This document shows, one piece after another, positions 11,175 to 19,604 of a stretch of 60,563 bases of DNA. Each line of letters starts with the position of its first letter. Position 1 is the stretch's first letter. Below the pieces are notes generated by a model. It worked only from the letters and a program-made list of their open reading frames with translations, was not told the origin of the DNA and did no database searches. A program made the position numbers and the translations under genes. Source of the stretch: an uncultured Bacteroidia bacterium (GTDB taxonomy: Bacteria; Bacteroidota; Bacteroidia; Bacteroidales; UBA932); NCBI GenBank assembly GCA_902780455.1, contig CACZFO010000009.1:1-60563 (forward strand), read 5' to 3'.

Positions 11175-11976
11175 TCTTCCTTATCAGCTTGGTTACGATT
11201 TCTTCCACGAGACTTCCCTCGGTATAGTCTGCAGGGCAGGTAAAGCTTACCCTGTTCTGCTCAAAAAGCCTCCGGGCCACGGTTTTGGAGGCCTCGGAAT
11301 TGTTGTAGACCGCAATTGAGGTACCACCCAGCTGGCGGGTGAGCTTCATGCAAGGCACGTCCGTTTCTCCGTCGCCGAAATAGATCATGTTTGAGAAGGA
11401 AACCCTCTTTTCCTCTTCCGGCACGGATGAATTGATCTTTTCGCTGTCGTGGATGTTAAGGATGCCCTTGTTTATCTTGAAGAGGAACTGGGTCTTGTTG
11501 GTATAGTTCACTGCAGAGGCGGGCCAGATTGCGCAACCATCCTTGTCATAGTAGAAGGAGCTGGCAAAGATAGCCTTGAATTCCTTGGCGATCCTGGTTC
11601 CCTCCATGATTTCCAGCAGACCTGAGGAATTGATGTAATGTTCAACGATAACTCCCTCTTTTTCACCGATTTCATTTATCCTGCCAAACCAGGTCTCAAC
11701 CCCGTTGAAAAAGGTGATGTCTTTTCCGTACGTGCGAAGTTTCTTGCGGGTGAGCTTGATGCCTTTTTTCTTTGCTTCCTCCAGCATCAGAAGCATGTAG
11801 ATGAGGACTCCGTCGGAATCCTGGTCCTTGGCCATCTCATGGGTTTCAGCCCAGAACTCGTCCTTTTGCCTGCCAACGGCGTTTATGAAGGAATACTCCT
11901 GCATGTTGCCGGGAGCAAGCGTTCCGTCAAAATCATAGATTAGAGCCACTATCGGCTTGTCATTTCTCCTGTTCAT
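11140..11976 (-). CDS. HAD-superfamily phosphatase
   Basis: 278 aa. HAD motif I is YDFDGT (nucleophile Asp near residue 15), motif II is the Ser in YINSSG, a Lys follows in NKTQFLFK, and motif IV is YFGDGETDVPC. A small alpha-helical cap lies between motifs I and II (about 25-105), as in phosphoserine-phosphatase-like HADs. The substrate cannot be predicted. The gene lies 34 bp downstream of the WYL regulator on the same strand and may be co-transcribed with it; its 3' end overlaps the cytidylate-kinase-like gene on the other strand. Confidence 0.82.
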   Translation of the reverse strand: MNRRNDKPIVALIYDFDGTLAPGNMQEYSFINAVGRQKDEFWAETHEMAKDQDSDGVLIYMLLMLEEAKKKGIKLTRKKLRTYGKDITFFNGVETWFGRINEIGEKEGVIVEHYINSSGLLEIMEGTRIAKEFKAIFASSFYYDKDGCAIWPASAVNYTNKTQFLFKINKGILNIHDSEKINSSVPEEEKRVSFSNMIYFGDGETDVPCMKLTRQLGGTSIAVYNNSEASKTVARRLFEQNRVSFTCPADYTEGSLVEEIVTKLIRKIKADDALLSLR

Positions 11977-12010
11977 ATCTCACAACTCAATGATTTTCAA
12001 AGTATAAATG

Positions 12011-13141
12011 TCAGAACAGTGACGAGAAGAGATCTTCCTCCACATCCGGATGCTGTTTCTTCTTCTTCCTGCTGTCTTTCTCCTTCTCCTTTTCCTTCTT
12101 GGGCCTGAGGTCCTCCGTCATTGGTGAAGGCAGGTCCGCAACTACATTCCGGATATAATTGGCAGCACTGTCTGCCAATAACTTAGGCGATTCTATCCGG
12201 ACATAAGGATGGTTCTCATAGTACCATCTGAAGAATTCGTCGTTGGGAATGACCGAAATCCTGAAAGTGCAGCTTCCGTCATCGGATTTTCCGGTCAGTT
12301 TCTGAGAAGGGTGAAGAGGGTTCTGGATCAGGTATCTGGCCATGACGCCCTGCACGTTGAGATGTATGTCCTCTTTCTTTTCTGCCGGATGGGTGATGCC
12401 TATGATGTCTGCAAAGTATTCCTCGGCATTGAAACGGTAGTTCGGAGGGAACGGGAGGATTGCGTAGGAATAACTTGTTACGCAATCTGTCTGCACAACC
12501 TGTATACCTTCCCTTCCGTCTACATATCCCAGGCAGAACCACCGCATCTGGTACGTGGTCAGATAAAGAGGGTAGAAAATAATCTCCCTGATGTTGGATT
12601 TGTCATCTACATAACTAAGACTCAGTACTCTGCGATGCAGGACCGCATCCTTGACAACATCCAGGAATGCCCCTCCGGAAGCCTTAGGATTCTTCTGTCT
12701 CCTTATTTTCTGGAAGGAGCCGTTGACCTTGTTTTCCAGGCATTCACGTATCAGTTCCACTGCTCCCTCCAGAGACTCCATTCCGGCCATACCCGAGTAC
12801 CTTTCAAGGGTTTCAGTCAGTTCTGAAAGCGGGGTGAGGGTGGTCTGCTTTACATTGGCGTTACCGATGGAGTAGGTCGGATCTGAGTACTTGTAGTATT
12901 TCTGCTCATAGACGACGATAGGGGCGTTGTAACCCTTTTTCTTGTCTCTCATCATCTGGAGATCCAGCTGTACCGTCCTGGTAGATACCGAGAAGTTGTC
13001 CTTGAGCCTGGTCTTGCTGTTTTCCTTAACGGCTCTGGTACAGGCAGCAATGAGATCCTGGAGGGTATACTTGTGCGCGGTATCTCTCAGGCAGGCATCT
13101 ATGGTTATGTGCCTCAACAGGGCGTTGGAGGTAACAGACAT
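12011..13141 (-). CDS. WYL-domain transcriptional regulator (first of tandem pair)
   Basis: 376 aa from the ATG at 13141 (an upstream in-frame TTG at 13168 lies before the promoter box and is rejected). The N-terminal about 90 residues look like a winged helix-turn-helix (FSVSTRTVQLDLQMMR is the likely recognition helix region). The middle to C-terminal part is the WYL fold, a ligand or nucleic-acid sensing module (FYPLYLTTYQMRWFCLGY). The tail is a highly basic then acidic low-complexity stretch of Lys, Glu and Arg (about 345-368). WYL regulators control DNA-damage, metabolic or phage-defence genes; the target here is unknown. Confidence 0.85.
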   Translation of the reverse strand: MSVTSNALLRHITIDACLRDTAHKYTLQDLIAACTRAVKENSKTRLKDNFSVSTRTVQLDLQMMRDKKKGYNAPIVVYEQKYYKYSDPTYSIGNANVKQTTLTPLSELTETLERYSGMAGMESLEGAVELIRECLENKVNGSFQKIRRQKNPKASGGAFLDVVKDAVLHRRVLSLSYVDDKSNIREIIFYPLYLTTYQMRWFCLGYVDGREGIQVVQTDCVTSYSYAILPFPPNYRFNAEEYFADIIGITHPAEKKEDIHLNVQGVMARYLIQNPLHPSQKLTGKSDDGSCTFRISVIPNDEFFRWYYENHPYVRIESPKLLADSAANYIRNVVADLPSPMTEDLRPKKEKEKEKDSRKKKKQHPDVEEDLFSSLF

Positions 13142-13157
13142 ATACAATTCTTTTGCG

Positions 13158-13165
13158 CAAAAGTA
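13158..13165 (-). promoter_or_regulatory. WYL regulator promoter, -7 box
   Basis: TACTTTTG on the minus strand (TAnnTTTG), 16 nt before the ATG at 13141. A TTG lies about 22 nt further upstream, near the expected -33 position. Confidence 0.65.
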
Positions 13166-13220
13166 CAAAAAAATCTCTAATATCTATCAACTTACGCCAG
13201 AAATACGCAATAAAAATGCG

Positions 13221-14120
13221 TTAGATTCCGGCCAGGGTCTTTGCATAGTTGTGAAGATAGCGGCGGAGTTTTCCTCCCTTGATTATCTGGATTTCTTCCG
13301 CCAGGCCGGCGACGAACCTTGCCGCACCGAGAGGTGAGCATATCCGGGTATCCAGTATCCAATGGTTCTGATCCTCCTGGACCAGGTCCTTTTCTGCGAG
13401 TGGATATTCCTCAACAAGAAGGTTTTTAGCCCTCAGGCTCAGCCGCAGTATGATCTGTTCATCTTCCCTGCCGCTCATCCTGAATATGTCGAGCAGACCG
13501 GAAGAATGGGAGCTTTCATTTTCCCAAGTCTCGTCAAGGACCTCAACTGAACCAATCCTTTCTATCTTGAACTGCTTGTTCTGCCTGTCAGAAGGGTCGA
13601 AGCACCAGACGGAAATGTAATTGGTAGTGAACTTGAAAGGTTCCACCAACCTGTCCGAGACCTTCCCGGTATGGGATGAGGAGTAGTTTTTAAGCATGAC
13701 TGTTTTTTTGCCGTCTATCGCCTCAGCAAGCGCATTGACGTTGGATGCGTTGCCGCTTTTTACGGTAACGTCAGCAATCGAGGTGCAGCTGTAGATCGAA
13801 GCCAGCTTGCGTCTCAGGTTCTGCTTGATGGTATTGGTGTCGTCTATTCCTTCAATCAGGCGGTTTACCATGTAGGCTTCTTCATCGGTGAAGTGGACAA
13901 GCTGTGAGATATCCTTGAAGAAGCGGCTCTCTTTTGCAATGTGATAGTATTCTCCGCTCTTGTGAACCACAAAGCCCGCTTCCTTGAAGGTATCAATATA
14001 GCGATAGATAGACCTGTAAGACGTATCCAGCTTGTCTGCAAGTTCGTTTACGGTGTAATTTACATTGCCGGCCAGAAGCATCATCAGGCGCAGCATCCTT
14101 TCGACTTTAGGCTGATCCAT
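13221..14120 (-). CDS. HTH-WYL transcriptional regulator (YafY-like, second of tandem pair)
   Basis: 299 aa. The N-terminus is an HTH_11-type winged helix (residues about 5-60: TVNELADKLDTSYRSIYRYI), followed by a linker and a WYL domain around 135-215 (KNYSSSHTGK; PFKFTTNYISVWCFD) and a C-terminal WCX extension. It starts 11 bp after the nitroreductase stop, so both share a transcript. It ends 80 bp before the other WYL gene. The two regulators are clearly diverged, not a recent duplication. Confidence 0.87.
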   Translation of the reverse strand: MDQPKVERMLRLMMLLAGNVNYTVNELADKLDTSYRSIYRYIDTFKEAGFVVHKSGEYYHIAKESRFFKDISQLVHFTDEEAYMVNRLIEGIDDTNTIKQNLRRKLASIYSCTSIADVTVKSGNASNVNALAEAIDGKKTVMLKNYSSSHTGKVSDRLVEPFKFTTNYISVWCFDPSDRQNKQFKIERIGSVEVLDETWENESSHSSGLLDIFRMSGREDEQIILRLSLRAKNLLVEEYPLAEKDLVQEDQNHWILDTRICSPLGAARFVAGLAEEIQIIKGGKLRRYLHNYAKTLAGI

Positions 14121-14131
14121 GACAGTTTATC

Positions 14132-14806
14132 TTAAAGGATCAGGTCTTCTGCCCTGACCTTGGGTATGTAATGTATTCCGTTTTCCCTGAAATAGTTGTG
14201 GCTTTGATCCTCAGCGATGTGCAGTATCTGGTACCTCTCCGCCCCCCTGCCCAGGGCAATAACCAGCAGCGGTTCCAGGAATCTCTCATCGGTGTTGCAT
14301 CCGGAAGGATCCTCCTTACCCTCACTCACGAATTTCATGGCTTCCTGCTTGTTGAAGGCCCCGATGCAGATTCCGCTGAGCCCCATTTCCACGGCTTTGA
14401 GCAGCATGCTCTGGGCTGAGATTCCAAGATCCATGTCTACCCATCTGTTTTCCGGAACGGTAGAACAAATTATAATGAATGCGGAAGGCTCACAGCCTTC
14501 AGGCGGAAACTTCATGTCTGGCAGAAGGGCCCCGAGCTTGATGAAAGGGCAGAACCTTTCAGCATCATTTCCGGTGAGCAGCTTGAACCTCAGCACCTGC
14601 TGGTTCTTGGCGCAGGGAATCATGGTGTTCACTGCCACTATTTTCTTAAGCTGCTCAGAGGTAACCTCATACGAATGGTCCCAGCTTCTGCAGCTGCGGT
14701 TTTTCAAAAGCAGGGTGTCCAGGCTTTTGGCCGCAGCAATCCTTTTGACCACCTTCTTCCTGTTCTGCAGGTCCTCCATTTTCTTTCCAAGATAATTGTC
14801 CGCCAT
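14132..14806 (-). CDS. Nitroreductase-family flavoprotein
   Basis: 224 aa, predicted FMN-dependent NAD(P)H oxidoreductase. The family's N-terminal Arg/Ser motif is seen in KNRSCRSWD (FMN phosphate contact), the middle has ICSTVPENRWVDMDLGISAQSM-type substrate/cofactor contacts (about 112-133), and LSGICIGAF and VIALGRG complete the fold. The natural substrate is unknown. It is the first gene of a unit with the downstream YafY-like WYL regulator and has its own -7 box; the regulator may sense a product of this enzyme (inference). Confidence 0.83.
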   Translation of the reverse strand: MADNYLGKKMEDLQNRKKVVKRIAAAKSLDTLLLKNRSCRSWDHSYEVTSEQLKKIVAVNTMIPCAKNQQVLRFKLLTGNDAERFCPFIKLGALLPDMKFPPEGCEPSAFIIICSTVPENRWVDMDLGISAQSMLLKAVEMGLSGICIGAFNKQEAMKFVSEGKEDPSGCNTDERFLEPLLVIALGRGAERYQILHIAEDQSHNYFRENGIHYIPKVRAEDLIL

Positions 14807-14831
14807 ATTCCGTAAACTATTTACCGTTATG

Positions 14832-14839
14832 CAAATTTA
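14832..14839 (-). promoter_or_regulatory. Nitroreductase promoter, -7 box
   Basis: TAAATTTG on the minus strand (TAnnTTTG), 25 nt before the ATG; divergent from the box at 14877-14884. Confidence 0.65.
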
Positions 14840-14876
14840 AGGTAATTGAAAACAATTGACAACTAAAAAACTTCGT

Positions 14877-14884
14877 TATCTTTG
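14877..14884 (+). promoter_or_regulatory. Promoter, -7 box for small secreted protein
   Basis: TATCTTTG (TAnnTTTG), with TTG at 14856-14858 giving an 18-nt spacing, close to the Bacteroidota -33/-7 arrangement. The ATG is 14 nt downstream. Confidence 0.65.
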
Positions 14885-14898
14885 CGCTGCTTTTCATT

Positions 14899-15246
14899 AT
14901 GGCAACGAGAAAGATAATACTCAGGATAATGCTGGCAGTCAGTCTGATAGCCGTCCTGTGCTGGAATAACTCGCCTCAAGCGGAGGAAGTTTGTCCAACA
15001 GGGCAGCCTTCATCCGGGTATACCTTTGTCACTGGATGCGCTCCCGTGGCTGATGCCCAGGCGTCATATCTGGTGGCGGTTCCTTCTGCCGCTTCAATGG
15101 AACTTCCATCCAGGGCCGGCATCGCCGAGGCATCCCAGTTCCTTTCTTCAGGGCAGACAATGGTTTTCCGTTGCATGAGGCAGATACTCCCGCTCCCTTC
15201 TGACGGTGGAAAGCGCAGGCTTCTTCTTAAGGTTCTGAGGATCTGA
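14899..15246 (+). CDS. Small secreted or membrane-anchored protein, unknown
   Basis: 115 aa, not recognised. Residues 1-22 are a basic start plus hydrophobic core (IILRIMLAVSLIAVLC), so a signal peptide or single anchor is likely. The rest is rich in Ser, Pro, Ala and Gly, with cysteines at about 32, 47 and 92, and ends in a basic segment (KRRLLLKVLRI). Support for it being real: a well-formed promoter 14 nt upstream and no competing gene. It is not obviously linked to its neighbours. Confidence 0.5.
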   Translation: MATRKIILRIMLAVSLIAVLCWNNSPQAEEVCPTGQPSSGYTFVTGCAPVADAQASYLVAVPSAASMELPSRAGIAEASQFLSSGQTMVFRCMRQILPLPSDGGKRRLLLKVLRI

Positions 15247-15363
15247 TAATCCTTTTCATAGTTTTTAACTGCAGCCTTTAGTTTTCAAGGGCTGTTGCCT
15301 TGCATGCCCATTCATGGGGTATGCGCTACGTCAATGTTTTTAATTTTAATACATCAAACAATT

Positions 15364-15777
15364 ATGAAAAAGAATATCACAAAGGTCCGTACGACCAAAG
15401 ACATAATCATTACATTGGTTTTACTTCTTGCCGGAGCTGCCTGCTTTGCAGTTTCTTCTACCGGAATGATGATCCTTGGAGGAACCATAATACTTACCGG
15501 TTTGGTTTTGTTTTTCGTTATGAAGAACGGTTACAGGATTGAAGGCGAAGGAGGCATATTCTCCAAGAAAGAGCATTTCTTTCCCGACTCCAGATACGAT
15601 GTCATCTATTCTGAGATCAATGCCGGAAGGATGATCACGGATTTCAAGGATGAGGACAAGGCTATCGTAGTCAGGCTGGACGTGTATACCAGCCAGTCCG
15701 GAAAAAAGTATGCCGAGCTGTTCAAGTATGTACCGTACGATTATGTCAGGCAGATTGAGTTGAGGGAGGTGCGTTAA
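15364..15777 (+). CDS. Small two-helix membrane protein, unknown
   Basis: 137 aa from the ATG at 15364 (an upstream in-frame ATG at 15295 would add an implausible 23-residue leader). Two hydrophobic helices at about 14-32 and 34-52 are joined by a short Ser/Thr/Gly turn, followed by a soluble C-terminal domain of about 85 residues with mixed charge (SRYDVIYSEINAGRM; YVPYDYVRQIEL). No family recognised; the fold suggests a small inner-membrane protein with a cytoplasmic PH-like tail. No TAnnTTTG box is seen upstream; it might be read through from the small gene before it. Confidence 0.6.
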   Translation: MKKNITKVRTTKDIIITLVLLLAGAACFAVSSTGMMILGGTIILTGLVLFFVMKNGYRIEGEGGIFSKKEHFFPDSRYDVIYSEINAGRMITDFKDEDKAIVVRLDVYTSQSGKKYAELFKYVPYDYVRQIELREVR

Positions 15778-15828
15778 CTGCATCAGGCAGATCGAGCTGA
15801 ATCGCCGGCTATGGTACCTTGTAAATAG

Positions 15829-15900
15829 CTGATTGTCAGCGCTCCTGAAAATAAGACCTTTTGTTTTAAAGCTCTTGTTTCAGGAGATGCTGATAGTCAG
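15829..15900. repeat. Long imperfect inverted repeat (hairpin)
   Basis: Left arm 15829-15850 and right arm 15878-15900 pair almost throughout: the inner parts CTCCTGAAA and TTTCAGGAG are perfect, the outer parts (CTGATTGTCAGC and GCTGATAGTCAG) pair with two mismatches. The loop is 27 nt. No U-run follows, so it is not a simple terminator. It lies between the small membrane protein and the ABC exporter promoter. Confidence 0.6.
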
Positions 15901-15938
15901 TATATTGCACGACACCATCGCCGGAATGTTTTTTTTCG

Positions 15939-15946
15939 TAAATTTG
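15939..15946 (+). promoter_or_regulatory. ABC exporter promoter, -7 box
   Basis: TAAATTTG (TAnnTTTG), 19 nt before the ATG at 15966. Confidence 0.7.
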
Positions 15947-15965
15947 TGCTGGTTACCTCTATGAT

Positions 15966-17708
15966 ATGTACAGAACCATTCTCAGACATTTCAAGCAGTA
16001 CAGGACGGCTGCCATCCTTACACCGGTATGGACGGCAGCTGAAGTTGTTATGGGAGTGCTCATTCCTTACGTAACGGCTTCCATAATAGACAAGGGCATC
16101 AATGCCGGGAGCATGCCCAACGTTTACAAGTACGGCTCGTACATGGTCCTGATGGCTTTTCTGAGCCTTCTGTTCGGAATCCTGGCCGGGCGGTTTGCGG
16201 CATACTCATCAACCGGTGTGGCTGCCAACCTCAGGGATGCCATGTACCGCAACATCCAGAGGTTTTCATTCTCTGACATAGACAAATACTCCACGGCCGG
16301 CCTGGTAACCAGGATGACAACCGACGTGTCCAACATCCAGAATGCCATCCAGATGCTTCTCAGGGTCTCATTCAGGGCTCCTTTGAACCTGATATCCAGC
16401 GTGGTGATGTGCTTTTTCATAAATCCCAGGCTGAGTGTTATCTTCCTTGTTGCAATCGTGATACTGGCAACACTCCTTACCCTTATAATCATGAGGGCCA
16501 GCAAGCTTTTCCAGCAGATATTCCGCAGGTATGACACTCTCAACGGGGTGGTTCAGGAGAACGTTTCTGCAATAAGGGTGGTGAAGGCATACGTGAGGGA
16601 GCATCACGAACTGGGCAAGCTGGACAGGGCGGCCCTCTCTCTTTTCAACCTGAATGTCAAGGCGGAGGCGATAATGGCCCTGAACGGGCCGGTAATGAAC
16701 CTTGTGGTGTACGGCTGCATAATCTCACTTTCATGGTTCGGGGCACATTACATTGTGGAAGGAAGCCTCACGACAGGTCAGCTGACATCTCTTTTCTCCT
16801 ATGTGATGATGGTGCTCCAGGCTCTGATGATGCTTTCCATGATATTCGTACAGCTGACCCAGAGTGCTGCCAGCGTCAAGAGGGTTGCCCAGGTGATTGA
16901 AGAGGAACCTGACATGGCAGAGGACCTCTCCCCTGTAGAGAGCGTAAAGGATGGAAGCATCGAGTTTGACAATGTCTGCTTCTCATACAAGGAAGGCGGA
17001 GACTATGCCCTTGAAGATATCAACCTGAGGATAGAAGCAGGCCAGACCATCGGAATAATAGGCGGAACCGGCAGCGGAAAGAGTACGCTGGGTTCTCTGA
17101 TAAGCCGCCTGTACGACGTAAGCAAGGGAAAGATAACGGTAGGGGGAGTTGATGTGAAGCGCTACGCCCTCAAGAGCCTCAGGAATCAGGTGGCCGTAGT
17201 CCTTCAGAACAATACTCTCTTCAGCGGGACGGTCCTGGACAACCTGCGCTGGGGAAAGGAAGATGCCACCGAGGAAGAGTGCCGTCAGGCCTGCATAGCC
17301 TCCTGTGCAGACGAGTTCATATCTGCTCTTCCTCAGGGATATCATACGTACGTGGACCAGGGAGGGACTAATTTCTCCGGAGGTCAGAAGCAGAGGCTCT
17401 GCATTGCCAGGGCTCTCCTCAAGTCTCCGAAGGTGCTCATCCTGGACGATTCCACCTCGGCCGTGGATACCGCCACCGATGGCAAGATCCGGGAGACCTT
17501 TGCCCGGAGGATACCCGGCACCACCAAGATAATCATATCCCACAGGATACTCAGCATCCAGCATGCAGACAAGATAATAGTGATGGATGACGGCCGTGTG
17601 AAAGGATTTGATACTCACGACAATTTATTGATAAACAACGAAATATACCGGGATATCTACAATATGCAGACATCCGGAGGAGAAGGGGACTTTGACGAAA
17701 CCAAGTAG
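15966..17708 (+). CDS. ABC exporter half-transporter, degenerate-site subunit
   Basis: 580 aa: a six-helix type IV transmembrane domain (about 1-310) fused to an ATPase domain. Walker A is GGTGSGKS (366-373), the signature is FSGGQ (470-474), Walker B is LILDD. The residue after the Walker B Asp is Asp495 instead of the catalytic Glu. This is the known mark of the degenerate nucleotide site in heterodimeric exporters (TM287/288 and BmrC/BmrD types). The partner is the next gene, 9 bp downstream, whose signature is LSQGE. Likely exports drugs or lipids; substrate unknown. Confidence 0.92.
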   Translation: MYRTILRHFKQYRTAAILTPVWTAAEVVMGVLIPYVTASIIDKGINAGSMPNVYKYGSYMVLMAFLSLLFGILAGRFAAYSSTGVAANLRDAMYRNIQRFSFSDIDKYSTAGLVTRMTTDVSNIQNAIQMLLRVSFRAPLNLISSVVMCFFINPRLSVIFLVAIVILATLLTLIIMRASKLFQQIFRRYDTLNGVVQENVSAIRVVKAYVREHHELGKLDRAALSLFNLNVKAEAIMALNGPVMNLVVYGCIISLSWFGAHYIVEGSLTTGQLTSLFSYVMMVLQALMMLSMIFVQLTQSAASVKRVAQVIEEEPDMAEDLSPVESVKDGSIEFDNVCFSYKEGGDYALEDINLRIEAGQTIGIIGGTGSGKSTLGSLISRLYDVSKGKITVGGVDVKRYALKSLRNQVAVVLQNNTLFSGTVLDNLRWGKEDATEEECRQACIASCADEFISALPQGYHTYVDQGGTNFSGGQKQRLCIARALLKSPKVLILDDSTSAVDTATDGKIRETFARRIPGTTKIIISHRILSIQHADKIIVMDDGRVKGFDTHDNLLINNEIYRDIYNMQTSGGEGDFDETK

Positions 17709-17717
17709 GATGACCAG

Positions 17718-19604
17718 ATGAGACCGGGCGGAGGACAGATTAAGGAAAGGGGCTATATGCCACCAGCGGGGAAACTGAAACTTTCCACCGTGGCAAGGCT
17801 GTTCAGGCTGATTCTCAAGGATAACAAATGGAGGATCGCCGTAGTCCTGCTTTGTATCCTTGTGTCCACCCTGGCTACCCTGGCTTCCACTTTGTTCACC
17901 AAGACCCTGCTGGACGACTACGTTGTTCCCATGATAGGACAGGCCTCCGCCGATTATTCTCCTCTTGCCGTGGCTCTTGTAAAACTGGGAGCTGTCCTGC
18001 TCATAGGTATCGGAGCCTCCTATCTGCACAGCATACTGACAGTCTATATAAGCCAGGGTACTCTCAAAACTCTGAGGCATAATCTGTTCGAACATATGGA
18101 GAGGCTTCCTCTGAGTTACTTTGACTCCAGGAGCCATGGCGACATAATGAGTGTTTACACCAATGACGTTGACACTCTCCGCCAGGTTATAGGCCAGACC
18201 ATACCGCGCCTCTTCCAAAGCCTCGTCACCGTAATTTCCACTTTCGTGAGCATGATAGTGCTGAGCATTCCTTTGAGCGTGATCTCAATAGTGATGGCCT
18301 TCATAATGTACTTGGTGACAAGGAAACTGGGAAATCTTTCCAGAAAGTACTTCAAGAAGAGGCAGGAAATGCTCGGCAAGGTAAACGGATTCATTGAGGA
18401 GATGGTTTCCGGCCAGAGGGTCGTAAAGGTTTACTGCCACGAAGACAAGGCTATGGAACAGTTCTCGCAGCTTAACGAGCAGCTCCGCCAGAGCGTGTTC
18501 AATGCCAACAAGATAGGAAATATCGTGATGCCGGTGAACGGCAATCTGGGCAACCTCGGATACGTATTCATTGCCACTGCCGGCGCTGCAATCGCCCTGG
18601 CTTCCCTGACCGGATGGTACTTCTGCGGCCTGAACGGTTCTGTTCTTACTCTTGGAACACTTGTGGCCTTCCTGACCCTGCACAAGAACTTCACCCGCCC
18701 GGTAACCCAGATAAGCAACGAGATCAACAGCATCGTCATGGCAAGTGCCGGATCTGACAGGGTCTATGACCTGATGGACCAGAAGCAGGAGGAGAACCGG
18801 GGCAAGGTTACGCTGGAGAAAACCGGAGACTGCCAGTGGTGCTGGAAAACTCCTGAGGGAGAGCGGATTCCTCTGAAAGGGGAGGTCAGCCTCAGCGATG
18901 TGGATTTCAGCTATGTGGAGGGCAAGCAGGTTCTGTTTGACATCAACCTTACCGCATATCCCGGCCAGAAGATAGCCTTTGTAGGCGGCACGGGTGCCGG
19001 CAAGACCACCATCACCAACCTCATCAACCGCTTCTATGAAATCCAGGACGGAAAGATAACTTATGACGGCTTGGATATCAAGGATATAGAAAAAGATTCG
19101 CTGAGAAGGAGCCTTGGGATAGTACTGCAGGAAACCCACCTTTTCACCGGCAGGGTGATAGACAACATCCGCTACGGCAGGCTGGATGCCACCGATCAGG
19201 AATGTATTGAAGCGGCAAGGCTGGTGCGCGCCCACAACTTTATCCGCCGCCTTCCGTTCGGATACGATACGGTAATAGACGGAGATGGCGGCAACCTGTC
19301 ACAGGGTGAGCGTCAGCTGCTTGCAATCGCCCGTGCCGCGGTGGCCGCTCCTCCTGTACTGATTCTTGACGAGGCCACGTCTTCAATTGATACGAGGACT
19401 GAGAAACTCATCCAGCAGGGAATGGATCAGCTGATGAAAGGAAGGACAACATTCGTGATTGCCCACCGCCTGTCCACCATCCTCAATTCTGATTACATAA
19501 TGGTCATGGACCACGGCAGGATCATCGAACGCGGCAAGCACAACGAACTTCTCGCCCTAAAGGGCAAGTACTACGAACTATTTACAGGAAACCAGATTGT
19601 CTAG
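17718..19604 (+). CDS. ABC exporter half-transporter, catalytic-site subunit
   Basis: 628 aa, transmembrane domain plus ATPase. Walker A is GGTGAGKT, Walker B is LILDEATSSID with the catalytic Glu present, and the signature is the non-canonical LSQGE. In heterodimeric exporters the deviant signature of one subunit faces the deviant Walker B of the other, so this gene and the preceding one complement each other exactly. The 5' end is ambiguous: ATG at 17718 or an internal Met (MPPAGKL) at 17757. The stop overlaps the stop of the convergent fatty-acid transporter gene. Confidence 0.92.
   Translation: MRPGGGQIKERGYMPPAGKLKLSTVARLFRLILKDNKWRIAVVLLCILVSTLATLASTLFTKTLLDDYVVPMIGQASADYSPLAVALVKLGAVLLIGIGASYLHSILTVYISQGTLKTLRHNLFEHMERLPLSYFDSRSHGDIMSVYTNDVDTLRQVIGQTIPRLFQSLVTVISTFVSMIVLSIPLSVISIVMAFIMYLVTRKLGNLSRKYFKKRQEMLGKVNGFIEEMVSGQRVVKVYCHEDKAMEQFSQLNEQLRQSVFNANKIGNIVMPVNGNLGNLGYVFIATAGAAIALASLTGWYFCGLNGSVLTLGTLVAFLTLHKNFTRPVTQISNEINSIVMASAGSDRVYDLMDQKQEENRGKVTLEKTGDCQWCWKTPEGERIPLKGEVSLSDVDFSYVEGKQVLFDINLTAYPGQKIAFVGGTGAGKTTITNLINRFYEIQDGKITYDGLDIKDIEKDSLRRSLGIVLQETHLFTGRVIDNIRYGRLDATDQECIEAARLVRAHNFIRRLPFGYDTVIDGDGGNLSQGERQLLAIARAAVAAPPVLILDEATSSIDTRTEKLIQQGMDQLMKGRTTFVIAHRLSTILNSDYIMVMDHGRIIERGKHNELLALKGKYYELFTGNQIV

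Noticed and set aside
18285..19235. 316-codon minus-strand open frame inside the second ABC gene
   Set aside because: Antisense shadow of a conserved ATPase; no domain or promoter.
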